IMG/VR virus record: IMGVR_UViG_3300036766_000876
Coordinates: 30,300-94,299 of that record
DNA from: a virus
Direction: 5' to 3' (one strand)
DNA length: 64,000 nucleotides
The position numbers and the translations under genes are program-made. The notes below the pieces were generated by a model that was given only the letters and a program-made list of their open reading frames with translations, searched no databases and was not told where the DNA came from. Position 1 is the first letter of the stretch. Every line of letters starts with the position of its first letter. Shown here in pieces: positions 15,312 through 23,412 of the stretch.

Positions 15312-16762
15312 GGCGCCCCCAGTGGCAGCGCCCGCTGTTGGCTGTCCGTAGGAGCGGAGGGCACCAGGCTGACGACGGACACCTGGAACTTCTCCCGCTG
15401 GTAGGCGAGCCGGCGAGCCTTGGCGTGGCGCTCCAGCCAGGCCTCCCCCTCGTCCGCCACGTCCCACACCTCGAAGGTGTCCTTGCCGTCGGAGCGCCGC
15501 ATGCCGCGGCCGATCCGCTGGAGGGCCGCGATGACGCTCTTCCCGCCCGAGGCAACAACAACGGAGCGGAGCTCAGGGATGTCCACACCCTCCTGGAAGA
15601 TGACGCTGCTCACCAGCACCTCGGTGTCTCCGCGCAGCAGCCGGCGCACAGCGTCCTTCCGGGCCTGGAGGCTGGCGTCCCCCCAGATGAAGTCGCTGCG
15701 GAGGCTCCTGGCCTTGAGGGCCCTGTCGAACGCCTTGCCATGGAGAATCTCCTTCACGAAGACGAGGCATGGCTTCTCCGCCCGCGCCACGGCTGCCAGC
15801 AGCGCCCGGTTCCGCTGGAGGCTCCGCACCACGCCCTCGTCGTACACCTTGTTCCACTTCCAGCGCCGGATGAGCCCGTGTTGGTCCACCTGGCGGAACT
15901 CCTGCTTCACCTTCACCATCTTGATGAGGGGCTTCGCCAGGTAGCCTGCCTTGATGAGGCTGTCCGCGCGGTGCTCGTAGATGACGGGCCCAAGGCTCGC
16001 CACGGCGAACACCCCGCGCTTGTCCTCCCTGTCGAGCGGCGTGGCGCTGATGCCCAGGCGGAGGCGCGCGTTGGGCAGCGCCATCGACACCTCGTAGTAG
16101 CTAGCCGCCGGCAACGTGTGGGCCTCGTCCACGATGAGGCCCGTCCACGCCTTGAAGGACGCCAGGTGCTTCCCCTTCTTCAGTGCGGAGGAGAGGCTCT
16201 GGAAGGTGGCACAGGTGAAGTGCGCCTCCTCGTTCCAGGCCCCCTCCCCGATGCGCCCGGCCTTGTTGCCGGTGAGGGCCTCGTACCGCTCCGCCGCTTG
16301 CTCCATCAGGGTGGCCCTGTGGGCGAGGAAGAGCCAGCGCACCGTCGGGAAGCGCTGCGCGATGGCAACGGCCACGTTCGTCTTCCCGCCGCCAGTGGCA
16401 ATCTGGATGATGCCGCGCTCCAACCGCACGGCCACCGTCTCCGCGTCGAGCTGGTAGCCACGCGCCGTCGAGCCGTCGGCCGTCAGTGGCGACGGGATGG
16501 CCACTGGGCCAGGGCCCCGCCCGTCGATGACTTGCGCCTGGATGCCGCACGCCCTGGCGCTCTCCATCACGCCGGGGAGGAAGCCGGCCGGGAAGGTGCT
16601 CTCCAACAGGTCGTAGAAGCGGACCCGGTCCACCTCCCCCTTGGCGAAGAGGCCTCGCTTGTCGCTGAAGGTGAGCCCGCTGTCCTTGCTCCGCAGCCAC
16701 TCCACCTCCTCGTCGGAGGCGCGCGTCACCTTCACGTTCAGGTTGCCCTTGGTCAGCCACAT
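15308..16762 (-). CDS. Superfamily 2 DNA helicase (UvsW-like)
   Basis: The 484-residue protein has the helicase motifs in order: ATGGGKT (122-128), VDEAHTLP with DEAH at 212-215, GISATP, and motif VI LQRIGRGMRR near the C-terminus. The N-terminal 100 residues are small and phage-like. T4 UvsW unwinds R-loops and branched DNA, and this protein probably does the same during recombination-dependent replication. Start is the ATG at 16762. Its stop overlaps the TTG of the initiator-like gene. Confidence 0.9.
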   Translation of the reverse strand: MWLTKGNLNVKVTRASDEEVEWLRSKDSGLTFSDKRGLFAKGEVDRVRFYDLLESTFPAGFLPGVMESARACGIQAQVIDGRGPGPVAIPSPLTADGSTARGYQLDAETVAVRLERGIIQIATGGGKTNVAVAIAQRFPTVRWLFLAHRATLMEQAAERYEALTGNKAGRIGEGAWNEEAHFTCATFQSLSSALKKGKHLASFKAWTGLIVDEAHTLPAASYYEVSMALPNARLRLGISATPLDREDKRGVFAVASLGPVIYEHRADSLIKAGYLAKPLIKMVKVKQEFRQVDQHGLIRRWKWNKVYDEGVVRSLQRNRALLAAVARAEKPCLVFVKEILHGKAFDRALKARSLRSDFIWGDASLQARKDAVRRLLRGDTEVLVSSVIFQEGVDIPELRSVVVASGGKSVIAALQRIGRGMRRSDGKDTFEVWDVADEGEAWLERHAKARRLAYQREKFQVSVVSLVPSAPTDSQQRALPLGAP

Positions 16763-16795
16763 GACAGCACCCCTCTTGCCCCCAGCGTTGCCCCT

Positions 16796-16999
16796 TTACC
16801 GCTTCCATCCATCCGGCCGCCGCCCGTCGAGCCGTACCGGCTTGGCGATCGGCCTCTGCCACACCTCCCTCGCCAGCGCCTTCTTGAGGTACCAGATGGA
16901 GTCCTGGAGCTCGTCGCGCCCAGCCAGTCTCCTGGCAGCGTCCTCTGCGGCCTTCCGCTGGAGCACCTCCTTGCTGTACCCAAGGAGGGCCCGCTTCAC
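16796..16999 (-). CDS. Small basic protein of unknown function
   Basis: The 67-residue frame starts at a GTG overlapping the stop of the HTH gene (GTGA) and ends 33 nt before the UvsW-like start. It is Arg/Lys-rich with one predicted helix (LQRKAAEDAARRLAGRDEL). A longer in-frame version starting at 17068 would overlap most of the HTH gene and is less likely. No family recognised; DNA or RNA binding is possible from the charge alone. Confidence 0.6.
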   Translation of the reverse strand: MKRALLGYSKEVLQRKAAEDAARRLAGRDELQDSIWYLKKALAREVWQRPIAKPVRLDGRRPDGWKR

Positions 17000-17220
17000 G
17001 CCTGGCTGCCCATCATTCGGGCCGCCTCCGGGCTGGTCTGCTTCAGGTAGGCGACGACGCTCCGCCACTCAACCCAGTGGGCGGCACCGAGGCGCTCCCC
17101 ATGGACGGCACCAGCCTTAATCCAGTTGTAGATGGTCGGGAGGGTGAGCCCCAGGCGCGCGGCCACCTCCTTGGCGGGCACGTACCCCTTGGCGCGTAGC
17201 TTGTCCTTGATGTTGAGCAT
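16996..17220 (-). CDS. AlpA/MerR-like helix-turn-helix protein
   Basis: The 74-residue protein has a clear helix-turn-helix: AKEVAARLGLTLPTIYNWIKAG at about residues 16-37, followed by the two-stranded wing RLGAAHWVEWRSVVAYL typical of small excisionase or AlpA-type regulators. It probably binds a phage operator. Its ATG overlaps the ParB-like stop as TGATG and its own stop overlaps the next GTG, so it is in the same transcript as the sigma factor and ParB-like genes. Confidence 0.85.
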   Translation of the reverse strand: MLNIKDKLRAKGYVPAKEVAARLGLTLPTIYNWIKAGAVHGERLGAAHWVEWRSVVAYLKQTSPEAARMMGSQA

Positions 17221-17891
17221 CAGCTTGCCTCCTTGCGCTTCGTGTCTTCCCCGAGGAGCACCATCAGCCCCGCGGCCATGTCTCCGCCCTTGCCCGCCGC
17301 CCTGCGCAGGCCCTTCTTGGCGCGCAGGAAGTCCGCCCGCGCGGTGAACTCCAGCTCCAGGAGGAATGGCTTCGTTGGCGCGTCCTCCGCTTGGTAGTCC
17401 TCGGCGGAGGGCACGGCCATGTCCGGCGAGAGAGCGGCATCGACGTCCTGGCTGACCGCCCCCATCAGGTCCCTCACCTCGTCCTCGTTGAAGCCCGTCA
17501 CGGTGAGCTGCTCCGTGCTCCAGCCGGCCTCAGCGAGCTCCTTGAGGATGCTCCCCACCATCGTCAAGTCCGGCTCCCCGCGGAGGTTGTTCATCCCCAC
17601 GCGGAGGGCCCGCTCCTCGTCCTCCGTCCCACTGGCCACGACGCAGGGCACCTCCCCCATGCCCAGCTTCCGCGCGGCCAGGAGGCGGTGGTGCCCGTCC
17701 ACCACGGAGAACAGAGTCTCCCCGTGGCGCTCCGCGCCCTTCAGCGGGCGCACCAGCAACGGCTGGAGGAAGCCGAACCGCTGGATGGCCAGGACGAGCA
17801 GGTCGAACTTCTCCGTGCTCATCTGGTTGGGGTTGTCCTGCGCCGGCTGGAGGAGCTCCACCCGGATGTTCCTGCTGACGACGTTGCTCAT
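17220..17891 (-). CDS. ParB-like nuclease-domain protein
   Basis: The 223-residue protein has an N-terminal ParB domain: VELLQPAQDNPNQM, then DGHHRLLAARKLG at 65-77 (the DGHHR motif that binds nucleotide in ParB relatives) and a VPCVV strand. The C-terminal half is divergent and helical. No ParA partner is visible, so plasmid-style partition is unlikely; a regulatory or nuclease role is more likely. The ATG overlaps the sigma factor stop (ATGA). Confidence 0.85.
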   Translation of the reverse strand: MSNVVSRNIRVELLQPAQDNPNQMSTEKFDLLVLAIQRFGFLQPLLVRPLKGAERHGETLFSVVDGHHRLLAARKLGMGEVPCVVASGTEDEERALRVGMNNLRGEPDLTMVGSILKELAEAGWSTEQLTVTGFNEDEVRDLMGAVSQDVDAALSPDMAVPSAEDYQAEDAPTKPFLLELEFTARADFLRAKKGLRRAAGKGGDMAAGLMVLLGEDTKRKEAS

Positions 17892-18436
17892 CGTATCTCC
17901 TCGTACAGCGCTTGCGCCTCGCTGCTGCGCCGGGCTCGTCGGGTCATCTCCTTGCGGGCCCGGTACACCTCTGCCACGGGCACCGCCGCCTGGCGAGCGA
18001 GCTCGCTGGAGGTCACCAACCCCAGGGCCGCCGCCAGGCCCAGCTTCCCCTCTGTCGGGTCGAGCGGCCGCAGCACGTCGTAGACACGCTCCGCGAGCTG
18101 TCTGTCCTCCGCGAGGGAGGCCGGCGAGGGAGCGGTGGCGGCGAGTGTGTACAGCGGGTCTTCTCCGAGCGCTGTTGGGCAGGCGCGCTCCAACCCGTGC
18201 TGGGCCCTGTTGCAGACCCTGTCATCTCGGATTTCCCACCAGTGGCGCTGGACGCCCTTCAGGACGGCTCTGTAGCAGTAGGTCTTGAAGGGCCCCTTGT
18301 CCGGGTCGTACGTCTGACGTGCATCGAGGACGACGAGGACGGCCTGTTGGAGTAGGTCCTGCGCCACGTACCGAGCGATGGGCCTGCGCCGAAGGAAGTA
18401 CTGCGTCGCTGCCTGGGCAATCTCCATGTCTTCCAT
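17888..18436 (-). CDS. Phage RNA polymerase sigma factor
   Basis: The 182-residue protein matches a short sigma-70 family member. Residues about 20-68 resemble region 2, with DLLQQAVLVVLDARQTYDPDKG and FKTYCYRAVLKGV, the part that grips core polymerase and melts the -10 element. Residues about 140-172 (ELARQAAVPVAEVYRARKEM) resemble a region 4 helix-turn-helix. It could redirect host polymerase to late genes. Start is ATG at 18436 with GGGAAGGG before it, in an A-rich 50-nt leader unlike the neighbouring coupled genes. Confidence 0.78.
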   Translation of the reverse strand: MEDMEIAQAATQYFLRRRPIARYVAQDLLQQAVLVVLDARQTYDPDKGPFKTYCYRAVLKGVQRHWWEIRDDRVCNRAQHGLERACPTALGEDPLYTLAATAPSPASLAEDRQLAERVYDVLRPLDPTEGKLGLAAALGLVTSSELARQAAVPVAEVYRARKEMTRRARRSSEAQALYEEIR

Positions 18437-18486
18437 TTTTGTTTTCCCTTCCCCTTTGTTTTCTTACACGATTTTCGGAGCACAGG

Positions 18487-19047
18487 CTACGGCGTTCCAG
18501 GGCCTCGCTGGAGCAGGGGGGAGCCGGTGAGGCTTGCCCCGGCCAACAGCGCCTTCCGGCGCGTGAGGCTCTTAGACGCCTCGCGAATCCGAGCCACGAC
18601 GACACGGTCGTCCCGCCTGTCAGAAAGGAGCACGCTCTCGATGGCGAGCAACGCCCAGAGCGGCGTCCAGGCCTCGTTGGGTACGTGGCCCCAACGGATT
18701 GGCGGCCTCTGGAGCGGCGCCTTGGCCTCTGCGATGCGGGCGAGCTTCCACCCATCGCCTACCTGACCCCAACCGCGACGCTTCATCTTCAGGCGCCACC
18801 TGGCAGTCTGCGCCTCCGGCGAAGTCCGCCGCCCCTCCCGGGTGTCAGAGCCGATGTTGAGCTTGGGCTTGGCGATGTTGGGGTACTCCTTGTCCATCAG
18901 GGCGAGGAGGCGCCTGGCCTGGAGGCGCACCTCATGCCGGGCGTTCCCCCTGGCGATGCGCCCCTGCTCCTTGTCGAGCCTCCCCAGGTTCACCGCCATG
19001 GCGCGGACCAGCCCCCGGAACTGTGGGTCGTACGATGCCAACCTCAT
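18487..19047 (-). CDS. Basic protein of unknown function
   Basis: The 186-residue protein is rich in Arg and Lys, with an N-terminal helical section and a C-terminal LTRRKALLAGASL segment. No family recognised. The ATG at 19047 is preferred to the upstream in-frame start because GAGGAG lies just before it and a conserved tandem-hairpin leader (19062-19113) ends 15 nt upstream. This leader is shared with four other genes, so this gene probably has the same post-transcriptional control. Confidence 0.75.
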   Translation of the reverse strand: MRLASYDPQFRGLVRAMAVNLGRLDKEQGRIARGNARHEVRLQARRLLALMDKEYPNIAKPKLNIGSDTREGRRTSPEAQTARWRLKMKRRGWGQVGDGWKLARIAEAKAPLQRPPIRWGHVPNEAWTPLWALLAIESVLLSDRRDDRVVVARIREASKSLTRRKALLAGASLTGSPLLQRGPGTP

Positions 19048-19061
19048 GGTGCTTCTCCTCT

Positions 19062-19113
19062 CGTTGGGAGCTGAAGCGCTCCAGCAGGTGCCCCGGGAAC
19101 CGCCCGGGGCACC
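19062..19113 (-). promoter_or_regulatory. Tandem-hairpin 5' leader, copy A
   Basis: On the minus strand the leader reads an 11-bp perfect GC stem (19087-19113, loop CGGTT), spacer TGCT, a 5-bp stem GGAGC/GCTCC with 6-nt loop GCTTCA (19067-19082), then CAACG and the ribosome site of the 186-residue gene. The second stem has the same geometry as four other leaders. There is no U-run, so a terminator is unlikely. Confidence 0.75.
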
Positions 19114-19123
19114 CATGCAGGGC

Positions 19124-19540
19124 TCAGACCTTCCGCTTGTACTTGTCGCTCCACCGCTCCAGCTTCTCGATGGAGCCCTTCACCGCCTCCGAAAGCTGGG
19201 CGTCATCCCAGTCCTCGTAGTGCTTCCGCCCGCACGCCCCGCACGCGCTCTCCTTGACGTTGAGGTGCGGCACGAGCACCTTGAGCTCCGCCACTGCTCG
19301 ACCCAGGAGCTTCGTGATGACGTTCCTGCGGGCGACGGCAGCCTCCGAGTTGGACTGCGCCGGGAGGACCTCCATCACGTCCTCCTCATCGAGGTGCGTC
19401 AGGTCGCAGGCTCCGGTGGGCCAGGTTCCATCTGGCTCCGGGAGCTCCGCCCACCAGCAATTGCTGCCAGGAGGGGAGACGCGCCCCTTGAGGCGCGCGT
19501 GCTCGCCAGACTTCAGCCGGACGACGTCGCCGGCCTTCAC
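19124..19540 (-). CDS. Small protein with single CxxC pair, function unknown
   Basis: The 138-residue protein begins with a strand-rich segment (GDVVRLKSGEHARLKGRV) that resembles a small SH3 or KOW-like barrel, contains CGACGRKHY near residue 100, and ends with a charged helix. One CxxC and a nearby His could bind a metal, but a full site is not visible. Its GTG at 19540 overlaps the stop of the 300-residue gene (GTGA). It belongs to the MoxR/VWA gene group by position. Confidence 0.72.
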   Translation of the reverse strand: MKAGDVVRLKSGEHARLKGRVSPPGSNCWWAELPEPDGTWPTGACDLTHLDEEDVMEVLPAQSNSEAAVARRNVITKLLGRAVAELKVLVPHLNVKESACGACGRKHYEDWDDAQLSEAVKGSIEKLERWSDKYKRKV

Positions 19541-20439
19541 GGCGCCTCCTCTCGCGCCATGGCGATGAGGGCCGCCGCCGCCAAGTTCGCCTGGAGCTGC
19601 TCCAAGCGGGTACGCACCTCCTCCAGCTTCACCCCGAGGAGCCGCTCGTACACGCCCAGCTTCTCGGTGGCATCCTCGCAGCGGCCCACGCGCGTCTTGA
19701 TGGCGCGTGTGCCCATGCCGTCCGCCGTCTGCGCGGCAGCAGCCAGCTCAGCCTCCATGGAGCCGCTGAACTGGTCCGCCTCCCGGCGGAGCGAGTCGAG
19801 GATGGCGTCCACGGCCTCACTCGACTGGAGCGCTGGAATCTCCGCGATGAAGGTGGCGGAGGCAGCGCGCAGGGAGGCAACAACCTTCCGCCAGATGGGG
19901 AGCGTCTGGCGCGGGATGAAGTACACCCCGCCCGTGTCGCGGAGGGGCACCGCCTGGACGTGCTTCACCATCTGGCAGAGCCACTCAGCGGTGTCGTACG
20001 CCTCCAGCCGGCGCATGTTGGCCCGGAAGGCTGCGTGAATCTGGTCTGACACGAGCGACGTCGCCCCGGAGTGCGACATGTCGAGGTAGCAGCCATCGGG
20101 GTGGACGTCGGACTTCACCAGCCGGACCTGGAGGATGACTTGGTACTGGAGCGGCGCGCTGGCGTCGTCCTCCGCAGAGTGCTCGGAGACGAGCGCGTAC
20201 CCCTTGCCCGGGAGGGCGCGCATCAGGACCCGCTTGTCCACTTGGTCCTGCATCGCCCGCCGGAGGGCCACCTCGGGGGAGGGCAGGTCCGGGAGGAGCT
20301 TCTCGTCCATGCCCTGCGCCACGAAGGCTGCGCGGAGAGCATCGAAGTTGGTTTCCCCAGACAACCTCCAGAGGACGATTGCCCCGGCTGCGTCTCGGCT
20401 CACGTCGCTGATTGCCATCACGTCTGCGATTGCGTTCAT
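19537..20439 (-). CDS. Conserved phage protein linked to MoxR/VWA genes
   Basis: The 300-residue protein has an alpha/beta N-terminal half (IVLWRLSGETNFDALRAAF, LPSPEVALRRAM, YFIPRQTLPIWRKVV) and a long coiled-coil C-terminus from about residue 220. I recall uncharacterised phage proteins of this shape (DUF6744-like) beside MoxR ATPase genes; that link is from memory and not checked. Function unknown. It follows the metallopeptidase/VWA gene and has its own tandem-hairpin leader at 20456-20510. Start is ATG at 20439 after AAGGAG. Confidence 0.78.
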   Translation of the reverse strand: MNAIADVMAISDVSRDAAGAIVLWRLSGETNFDALRAAFVAQGMDEKLLPDLPSPEVALRRAMQDQVDKRVLMRALPGKGYALVSEHSAEDDASAPLQYQVILQVRLVKSDVHPDGCYLDMSHSGATSLVSDQIHAAFRANMRRLEAYDTAEWLCQMVKHVQAVPLRDTGGVYFIPRQTLPIWRKVVASLRAASATFIAEIPALQSSEAVDAILDSLRREADQFSGSMEAELAAAAQTADGMGTRAIKTRVGRCEDATEKLGVYERLLGVKLEEVRTRLEQLQANLAAAALIAMAREEAP

Positions 20440-20455
20440 TGTGTAGCTCCTTCCT

Positions 20456-20510
20456 CGTTGGGGACTTGAGCGTCCCAGCAGGGGTCCCGAGCAGGCTGCC
20501 TCGGTCCCCC
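20456..20510 (-). promoter_or_regulatory. Tandem-hairpin 5' leader, copy C
   Basis: On the minus strand the first stem (20481-20510) has GGGG/CCCC and CCGAG/CTCGG separated by a GA/GA internal loop. After spacer TGCT comes GGGAC/GTCCC with 6-nt loop GCTCAA (20461-20476), then CAACG and AAGGAG. Compared with copies A and B the second stem has changed from GGAGC/GCTCC on both sides, so pairing is kept. Confidence 0.75.
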
Positions 20511-20520
20511 CATGCGTCGC

Positions 20521-21897
20521 TCAACCTCCTGAAGCGCTCTTCAACACGACGACCTTCCCCCACTTCGCGGGGGCCTCGTTGGCGCCGGCACCACACACGA
20601 GCCAGATGGTGTTCATCCGCATTGGCTCCGGCCCAGGGTCCCCGATGTGCCCGTCCGTGCAGATGACGAGCACCTCCGGGCGCCGGGCCGCCTTGCAGGC
20701 AGCGTCGATGGCGGGCTTCATGTCCGTCCCGCCTCCGCCCTTCATGGCGGCCGCTGCCTCCTTCACATTGCGGATCCTCACCGCCGCGTGGACGTCAGCG
20801 TCGCAGGCGTAGAAGGCCACCTCCGCGCCAACGGCCGCCAGGATGCCCTTCACTTCCTGGAGCCCCTCCTTGATGGAGTCGTCCCCCATGGAGCCAGAGG
20901 TGTCCTGGATGACGGCCACGGCCGGGATGGGCATGCGCAGCGCCGGGAACACCGGCTTGCCGCTCCCGTACCCGATGGCTCCCTGCCGCCGCGACGGCCT
21001 GTCGTAGCGGTAGTCACCGGCACCAGGGCGGTAGGCGATGGCGTTGCGCACGACGCGCGCCAACTCCTGCTGCCAGGGTACCTGCGGTGGCCCCAGGACT
21101 TCCTCCGCCCAGCGCTGGAGGCCCGCTGGGACGGAGCCCCGGCCCTTGCTGGCAGTGTGCTTGCGGACGGCCTCAGCGACGGCGCGCTGAACCCGCTTCT
21201 GCTCCGCCGAGCTCTTCCCCAGCTCAGCCGGGACGCTGTCCTCCAGCTCCCCAGCCTTGTTGCCTGCCCCGGAACCACACCCTGCGCAGCCTCCGTGAGG
21301 CACTACAACGTCCCCCTCACCGGGGGCACCCTTCCCCTTGCCGCTCTGCGGCTTGCCGTCTCCGGGCTGCCTCTGCGCCATCCCGGCCTTGCCCTGGGGC
21401 GGAGCCTTCCGGCGCAGCGCCGCGTAGTACTCCTCTGCCAGGCGCCCCTCCGGTTGGCCGAAGTCCCCTGGGAGCACCTGGTAGTGAATCGACTGCCCAG
21501 CCAGGTCCTCGTGGATGAACTTCCCGTCCACCCTCGGGTACTTCGCGCCGGCCGCCACGAGGTCGTCGTCAATCTCGGCGTCAGCAGCGTAGTTCCAGAG
21601 CTTGGCGAGGTCCGGCTGCGCGGTGGCGCCGACCTGCTCTGCCCGCTGGAGGTGCGTCCGTACCCAGTGGCAGGCCTCGTGGAGGAGCGTCCAAGCAGCC
21701 TCCTCGACGCTCCACACCGCACTCAGCGCCGGGTCCCAGAGGAGCACCCCGCGCTTGGTGACGGCCATCGTCTTCAGCCCAGGCGTTTGGTGGGGCACGA
21801 GCCCCATCACCGCCGCGCTGAAGTACGGCATGAGCTGCGTGGCCTTGATGCGCGCCGCCGCGAACCAGCTCGCAGGGTCCTTCAGTGCATTTGCCAT
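20521..21897 (-). CDS. Metallopeptidase-like protein with C-terminal VWA domain
   Basis: The 458-residue protein combines an N-terminal zinc-peptidase-like domain with HEACH at 73-77 and a downstream NYAADAEIDD segment (DUF2201-type layout), a low-complexity Gly/Lys linker with a CAGCGSG cluster, and a C-terminal von Willebrand A domain. The VWA metal site is intact: DTSGS at 332-336, GGTD near 389-392 and CTDG at 413-416. Such proteins pair with MoxR ATPases, here the next gene upstream, and probably remodel or process a protein complex. Start is ATG at 21897; the longer frame overlaps the MoxR gene. Confidence 0.88.
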   Translation of the reverse strand: MANALKDPASWFAAARIKATQLMPYFSAAVMGLVPHQTPGLKTMAVTKRGVLLWDPALSAVWSVEEAAWTLLHEACHWVRTHLQRAEQVGATAQPDLAKLWNYAADAEIDDDLVAAGAKYPRVDGKFIHEDLAGQSIHYQVLPGDFGQPEGRLAEEYYAALRRKAPPQGKAGMAQRQPGDGKPQSGKGKGAPGEGDVVVPHGGCAGCGSGAGNKAGELEDSVPAELGKSSAEQKRVQRAVAEAVRKHTASKGRGSVPAGLQRWAEEVLGPPQVPWQQELARVVRNAIAYRPGAGDYRYDRPSRRQGAIGYGSGKPVFPALRMPIPAVAVIQDTSGSMGDDSIKEGLQEVKGILAAVGAEVAFYACDADVHAAVRIRNVKEAAAAMKGGGGTDMKPAIDAACKAARRPEVLVICTDGHIGDPGPEPMRMNTIWLVCGAGANEAPAKWGKVVVLKSASGG

Positions 21898-21929
21898 GGT
21901 TGGTTCTCCTTGTTGGGGGTTGGTTGGGG

Positions 21930-23084
21930 CTACTCGCTCCTGGCCACGAAGCCCGCCGCCGCCAGGATGGGCTGAATCTTGGCGAGGCTGGCGTACGCGC
22001 TCTTCCCGCTGGTGAAGCCCTTCTTGGCGAGCACCATGGCGGCATCCACGACGATGTCTGCGTTCTTGTCGATGACAGTGCCGATGATTTCCCACAGCTT
22101 CTCAGCCCGCTCCTTACGCTTGGGAGCCTTGTCCGGAGCGATGAGCGCCGCGCAGGAGGCGAGCACCGACACCGTGCGGTCCAGCCGGCGGACGTCGTGC
22201 TTGAACTCCGTGTTGCCGTCGAGCACGTCGGCCGGATCCGGCAGGTCAACCTCCTTGATGTAGGAGAGGAACTCCGCCGCCGCCCCGACGCCGATGAACG
22301 CCGTCAGGAGCTCCTCCTTGTCGGCCTGGTCGATGCGATGCAGCTCCGCGCCCGCCCACGCGCGGCACCCGAGCTCCCAGGTGCGGTGCGACGGCCACGC
22401 GCGCCCCGCCTCCGGGCTGCCGGACTTGGGCATCATGTGGAGCATCGACGGCTTGGCCGTGATGAAGCCCGAGACGAGCCCCTTGGCGCGGGCGAACGGC
22501 TCTGCCCACTCCTTCTCGACACGGGCCTCCAGGTCCGCCGCCTTCACCTTGATGGCGCCGGCCTCACCGCCGCCCAGCAGCCAGGCGCTCCACTGGCGCG
22601 CGTCCGGCTTCTCCCAGGCGAGGTGCCCGAAGCGGTTTGCCAGCGGGGGAGCGAGGTCCCAGCCGCCGGCCGCGTCACCCACCTTGTTCTGCGCCGCAAG
22701 GATGCGGACGGTGTGGGGCATCTTGTACTCCCCCACGGCGCCGTCGGTCGCCAGCCGGAGCATCGCGGCCTGCATGGCGGGAACGTTGGTGTTCAGCTCG
22801 TCGAGGAAGACCACCCCGCGGAGCGCCTTGGCCATGTCCAGCGCCCACGCCGGGGGCACCAGGCGGAAGCGGTCGTCCTCCAGGCGGGCCAGGCCGCCAA
22901 CGTCCGTGGGCTCCCGGATGCTTCCGAGGATGACCTCGACCTTGAGCCCGTAGTCGAGCTCCACCTGCTCGACGATGTTCGTCTTCGCCGTCCCGGGCTC
23001 CCCCTCGAAGATGACCGGGAGGCCCCAGCGGCCCTTGCTGCCGGGGGTGAAGAGGACCACCTTCATGATTGCCTTGATGTCCAC
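21930..23084 (-). CDS. MoxR-like AAA+ ATPase
   Basis: The 384-residue protein has Walker A GEPGTAKT at 28-35, Walker B VVFLDELN at 91-98 and a sensor-1 AAQN at 130-133, the pattern of MoxR/CobS-type AAA+ proteins. Family members act as chaperones that activate or assemble targets with VWA partners. The VWA/metallopeptidase gene follows 32 nt downstream. The start is the GTG at 23084, after a weak AAAGG site; a nearby ATG at residue 7 is possible. A tandem-hairpin leader lies upstream (23108-23159). Confidence 0.87.
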   Translation of the reverse strand: MDIKAIMKVVLFTPGSKGRWGLPVIFEGEPGTAKTNIVEQVELDYGLKVEVILGSIREPTDVGGLARLEDDRFRLVPPAWALDMAKALRGVVFLDELNTNVPAMQAAMLRLATDGAVGEYKMPHTVRILAAQNKVGDAAGGWDLAPPLANRFGHLAWEKPDARQWSAWLLGGGEAGAIKVKAADLEARVEKEWAEPFARAKGLVSGFITAKPSMLHMMPKSGSPEAGRAWPSHRTWELGCRAWAGAELHRIDQADKEELLTAFIGVGAAAEFLSYIKEVDLPDPADVLDGNTEFKHDVRRLDRTVSVLASCAALIAPDKAPKRKERAEKLWEIIGTVIDKNADIVVDAAMVLAKKGFTSGKSAYASLAKIQPILAAAGFVARSE

Positions 23085-23107
23085 GGTGTCCGACCTTTCG
23101 TGCTGCG

Positions 23108-23159
23108 CGTTGGGAGCATGAGCGCTCCAGCAGGACGCCCAGAGCCTTCCTGGGCGCCC
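23108..23159 (-). promoter_or_regulatory. Tandem-hairpin 5' leader, copy B
   Basis: On the minus strand a 10-bp stem with one G-U pair (23133-23159) is followed by TGCT, then GGAGC/GCTCC with loop GCTCAT (23113-23128), then CAACG. It precedes the MoxR gene. It shares the flanking words GAGCCCTGCATGGG and CTGCTGGAGCGCT with copy A, which points to common origin. Confidence 0.75.
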
Positions 23160-23169
23160 CATGCAGGGC

Positions 23170-23412
23170 TCACTCGAAGAACTGCGGGTTCTTGGTCTGG
23201 CGCTTCACCTCCGCCACCACGCCGTGGAGGAGGTCGTCGATGGCGGCCACCGTCACCGTCTCGGCCACCTGATGCCGCACGATGGCGAGGATGCGCGCCT
23301 CCACGATGGCGATGCGCATCGTGCTGGTGAGGTACTTGAACGCCCGCCCACGCTCGAAGTCCACTTCGAGGACTTCCTTGGCGAAGGTCCGCTTCTGGCT
23401 GGCGTTCCACAT
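23170..23412 (-). CDS. Small protein of unknown function
   Basis: The 80-residue protein is helical in its C-terminal half (VETVTVAAIDDLLHGVVAE). It starts at the ATG at 23412, with GGAGG 6 nt upstream, and that ATG overlaps the preceding stop (TGATG). A longer in-frame version is less likely because of the strong ribosome site. It is the last member of the coupled chain of small genes that begins near 26.1 kb. No family recognised. Confidence 0.72.
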   Translation of the reverse strand: MWNASQKRTFAKEVLEVDFERGRAFKYLTSTMRIAIVEARILAIVRHQVAETVTVAAIDDLLHGVVAEVKRQTKNPQFFE

